Source: VRUE01 sp963707965 (GTDB taxonomy: Bacteria > Actinomycetota > Thermoleophilia > Solirubrobacterales > 70-9). From it: a stretch of DNA of 64,000 bases. The position numbers were made by a program, and so were the translations under genes. Shown in pieces: positions 63,221 through 64,000 of this stretch. Where the stretch lies: contig CAVPRR010000003.1 of the NCBI GenBank assembly GCA_963707965.1, forward strand, positions 186,001 through 250,000. The letters run 5' to 3'. Below the pieces are notes generated by a model. It searched no databases. It had not been told where the DNA came from and worked only from the letters and a program-made list of their open reading frames with translations. The number at the start of each line of letters is the position of its first letter. Positions within the stretch are counted from its first letter, which is position 1.

Positions 63221-63250
63221 GCATTAAGGTAGAGCTGCTAACCTTAATGC
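63221..63250. promoter_or_regulatory. Perfect 10-bp inverted repeat before the fic gene
   Basis: GCATTAAGGT (63221-63230) and ACCTTAATGC (63241-63250) are perfect inverted repeats with a 10-bp spacer, 39 bp before the fic start. This is a likely operator for autoregulation or for a wHTH in the missing part of the protein. Confidence 0.65.
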
Positions 63251-63288
63251 ATGAGTTTGGAGCTTAAAGCTTGAAAGGGGCTGCCCTG

Positions 63289-64000
63289 ATGGCGGATCGG
63301 GGTCGCTACGAAGAGCTCAGCTGGGCCTCGGACTTCACGCGCAGCGGTCGGAGTCACAGTAAAGCGCAGCGCTACAAGGCGTTCATTCCCGCTGAGGTTG
63401 CTGACGAGGAACCAGCGCTGAAAAGCGCCACAGGGGCTCTGTGCGAGCGCGCCGGAACCACGGTGCGAGATCTCAACTCAGACATCTCCGGACTTGTCTC
63501 GTTGGAGGGAATGGGCCGTCAGCTGCTGCGCTCAGAGGCTTTGGCTTCCTCACAGATTGAGGGCCTCAGCATCTCCCACAAAAAACTCGCCGAGGCAGAG
63601 CTCGAGGGTCGCAAGGGACATCACAGGGCGCTGGAGATCCTGGGCACCATCAGGGCTCTGGAGAGAGCTACGGAAATCGGTGCCGAGAGCAGCGACTTCA
63701 CTCTTGATGCAATCACAGAGATCCACAAGGAGCTGGCCATCGTGCCGCCGCTCGACAAGATCGCGGGGCAAATTCGCGAGGAGGCCAGTTGGATCGGCGG
63801 AAGCGCGCCTCCTAATGCCGAATACGTAGCCCCTCCTCATGAGCATGTTCGTCCGCTACTCGATGACCTCTGCGAGTTCATGAATCGAGACGACATTTCT
63901 CCTGTTCCGCAAGCGGCAATCGCCCACGCCCAATTCGAGCTCATCCATCCATTTGGAGACGGCAATGGCCGCGTCGGACGCTGCCTGATCCACGTTCTCT
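63289..64000 (+). CDS. fic: Class II Fic-family protein, 5' part (cut by the window end)
   Basis: ATG 63289, behind GAAAGGGG, opens a frame of 237 codons with no stop before the edge. It has the N-terminal inhibitory helix motif SSQIEG ([S/T]xxxE[G/N]), then the Fic core HPFGDGNGRVGR with the His, Asp/Gly, Asn and Arg residues needed to transfer AMP to a target. Typical full-length proteins are ~370 residues with a C-terminal winged helix. It is probably self-inhibited and may AMPylate a cellular target. Confidence 0.92.
   Translation, partial: MADRGRYEELSWASDFTRSGRSHSKAQRYKAFIPAEVADEEPALKSATGALCERAGTTVRDLNSDISGLVSLEGMGRQLLRSEALASSQIEGLSISHKKLAEAELEGRKGHHRALEILGTIRALERATEIGAESSDFTLDAITEIHKELAIVPPLDKIAGQIREEASWIGGSAPPNAEYVAPPHEHVRPLLDDLCEFMNRDDISPVPQAAIAHAQFELIHPFGDGNGRVGRCLIHVL

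Overview
This is a high-GC bacterial window with dense, overlapping gene starts and frequent GTG/TTG starts. Its gene content fits a soil actinobacterium of the class Thermoleophilia (Solirubrobacterales-like). The pointers are long secreted NHL/InlB-type and CPN...LPDCRAYE-type surface proteins, strings of TetR paralogues, an HU protein and an integrase with an inserted HTH. The taxonomic call is an inference from gene families, not from a marker gene. Several genes are broken by frameshifts, especially the two large surface proteins at 42.0-49.1 kb, so either indel errors or real decay must be allowed for.

Layout. 0-2 kb: end of an unknown gene, a long nested inverted repeat, and an Mrr-like nuclease candidate. 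2-7.1 kb (minus strand): a tightly coupled operon of a two-TM protein, a GNAT acetyltransferase, a lysine 2,3-aminomutase-like radical SAM enzyme and two D-Ala-D-Ala-ligase-type ATP-grasp ligases; it looks like a route to a beta-lysine-containing product. 7.2-18.5 kb: an accessory stretch with three HEPN-type proteins, an integrase remnant, and a HEAT-repeat protein/PD-(D/E)XK nuclease operon. 19-22.6 kb: an operon of aldehyde dehydrogenase, pyruvoyl-dependent arginine decarboxylase and a membrane-anchored helical-repeat protein. 23-28 kb: HU with small downstream ORFs, a DUF4238 protein, a zinc-ribbon nuclease candidate and a sigma-factor remnant. 28-34 kb: a membrane protein, then an NB-ARC/TPR (NLR-like) protein whose N-terminal amyloid-type motif matches the C-terminus of a small protein at 33.7-34.1 kb. 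Between them lies a glycosyltransferase-like gene whose second codon is followed by a 39-G tract (poly-Pro).

34-42 kb: aldo/keto reductase, three toxin-antitoxin type loci (RHH/Doc, XRE, MbcA-like/RES), two of them between 295-bp direct repeats, then four TetR regulators. 42-49 kb: two frameshifted giant surface proteins. 49-55 kb: a mobile module (TetR, replication-relaxation protein, VirD4/TraG-type ATPase, excisionase, tyrosine recombinase). 55.8-62.2 kb: tRNA-Phe, tRNA-Phe 3' fragments, and a 5.7-kb island bounded by two inverted copies of a ~172-bp AT-richer structured element. The island carries two MTH538/ThsB-type TIR-like proteins, a three-TM protein, a HIT protein, a HigBA-like pair, a SEFIR-HEAT protein with a zinc-ribbon neighbour and a secreted protein. 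62.2-64 kb: VapBC and a class II Fic protein cut by the window end.

The main theme is conflict: TIR, SEFIR, HEPN, NLR and nuclease genes plus toxin-antitoxin loci, set among mobile-element genes and remnants. The best candidates for undescribed systems are the NLR/amyloid-motif pair, the TIR-like/three-TM/HIT cluster within the inverted repeats, the HEAT/nuclease operon, and the aminomutase/ATP-grasp operon.
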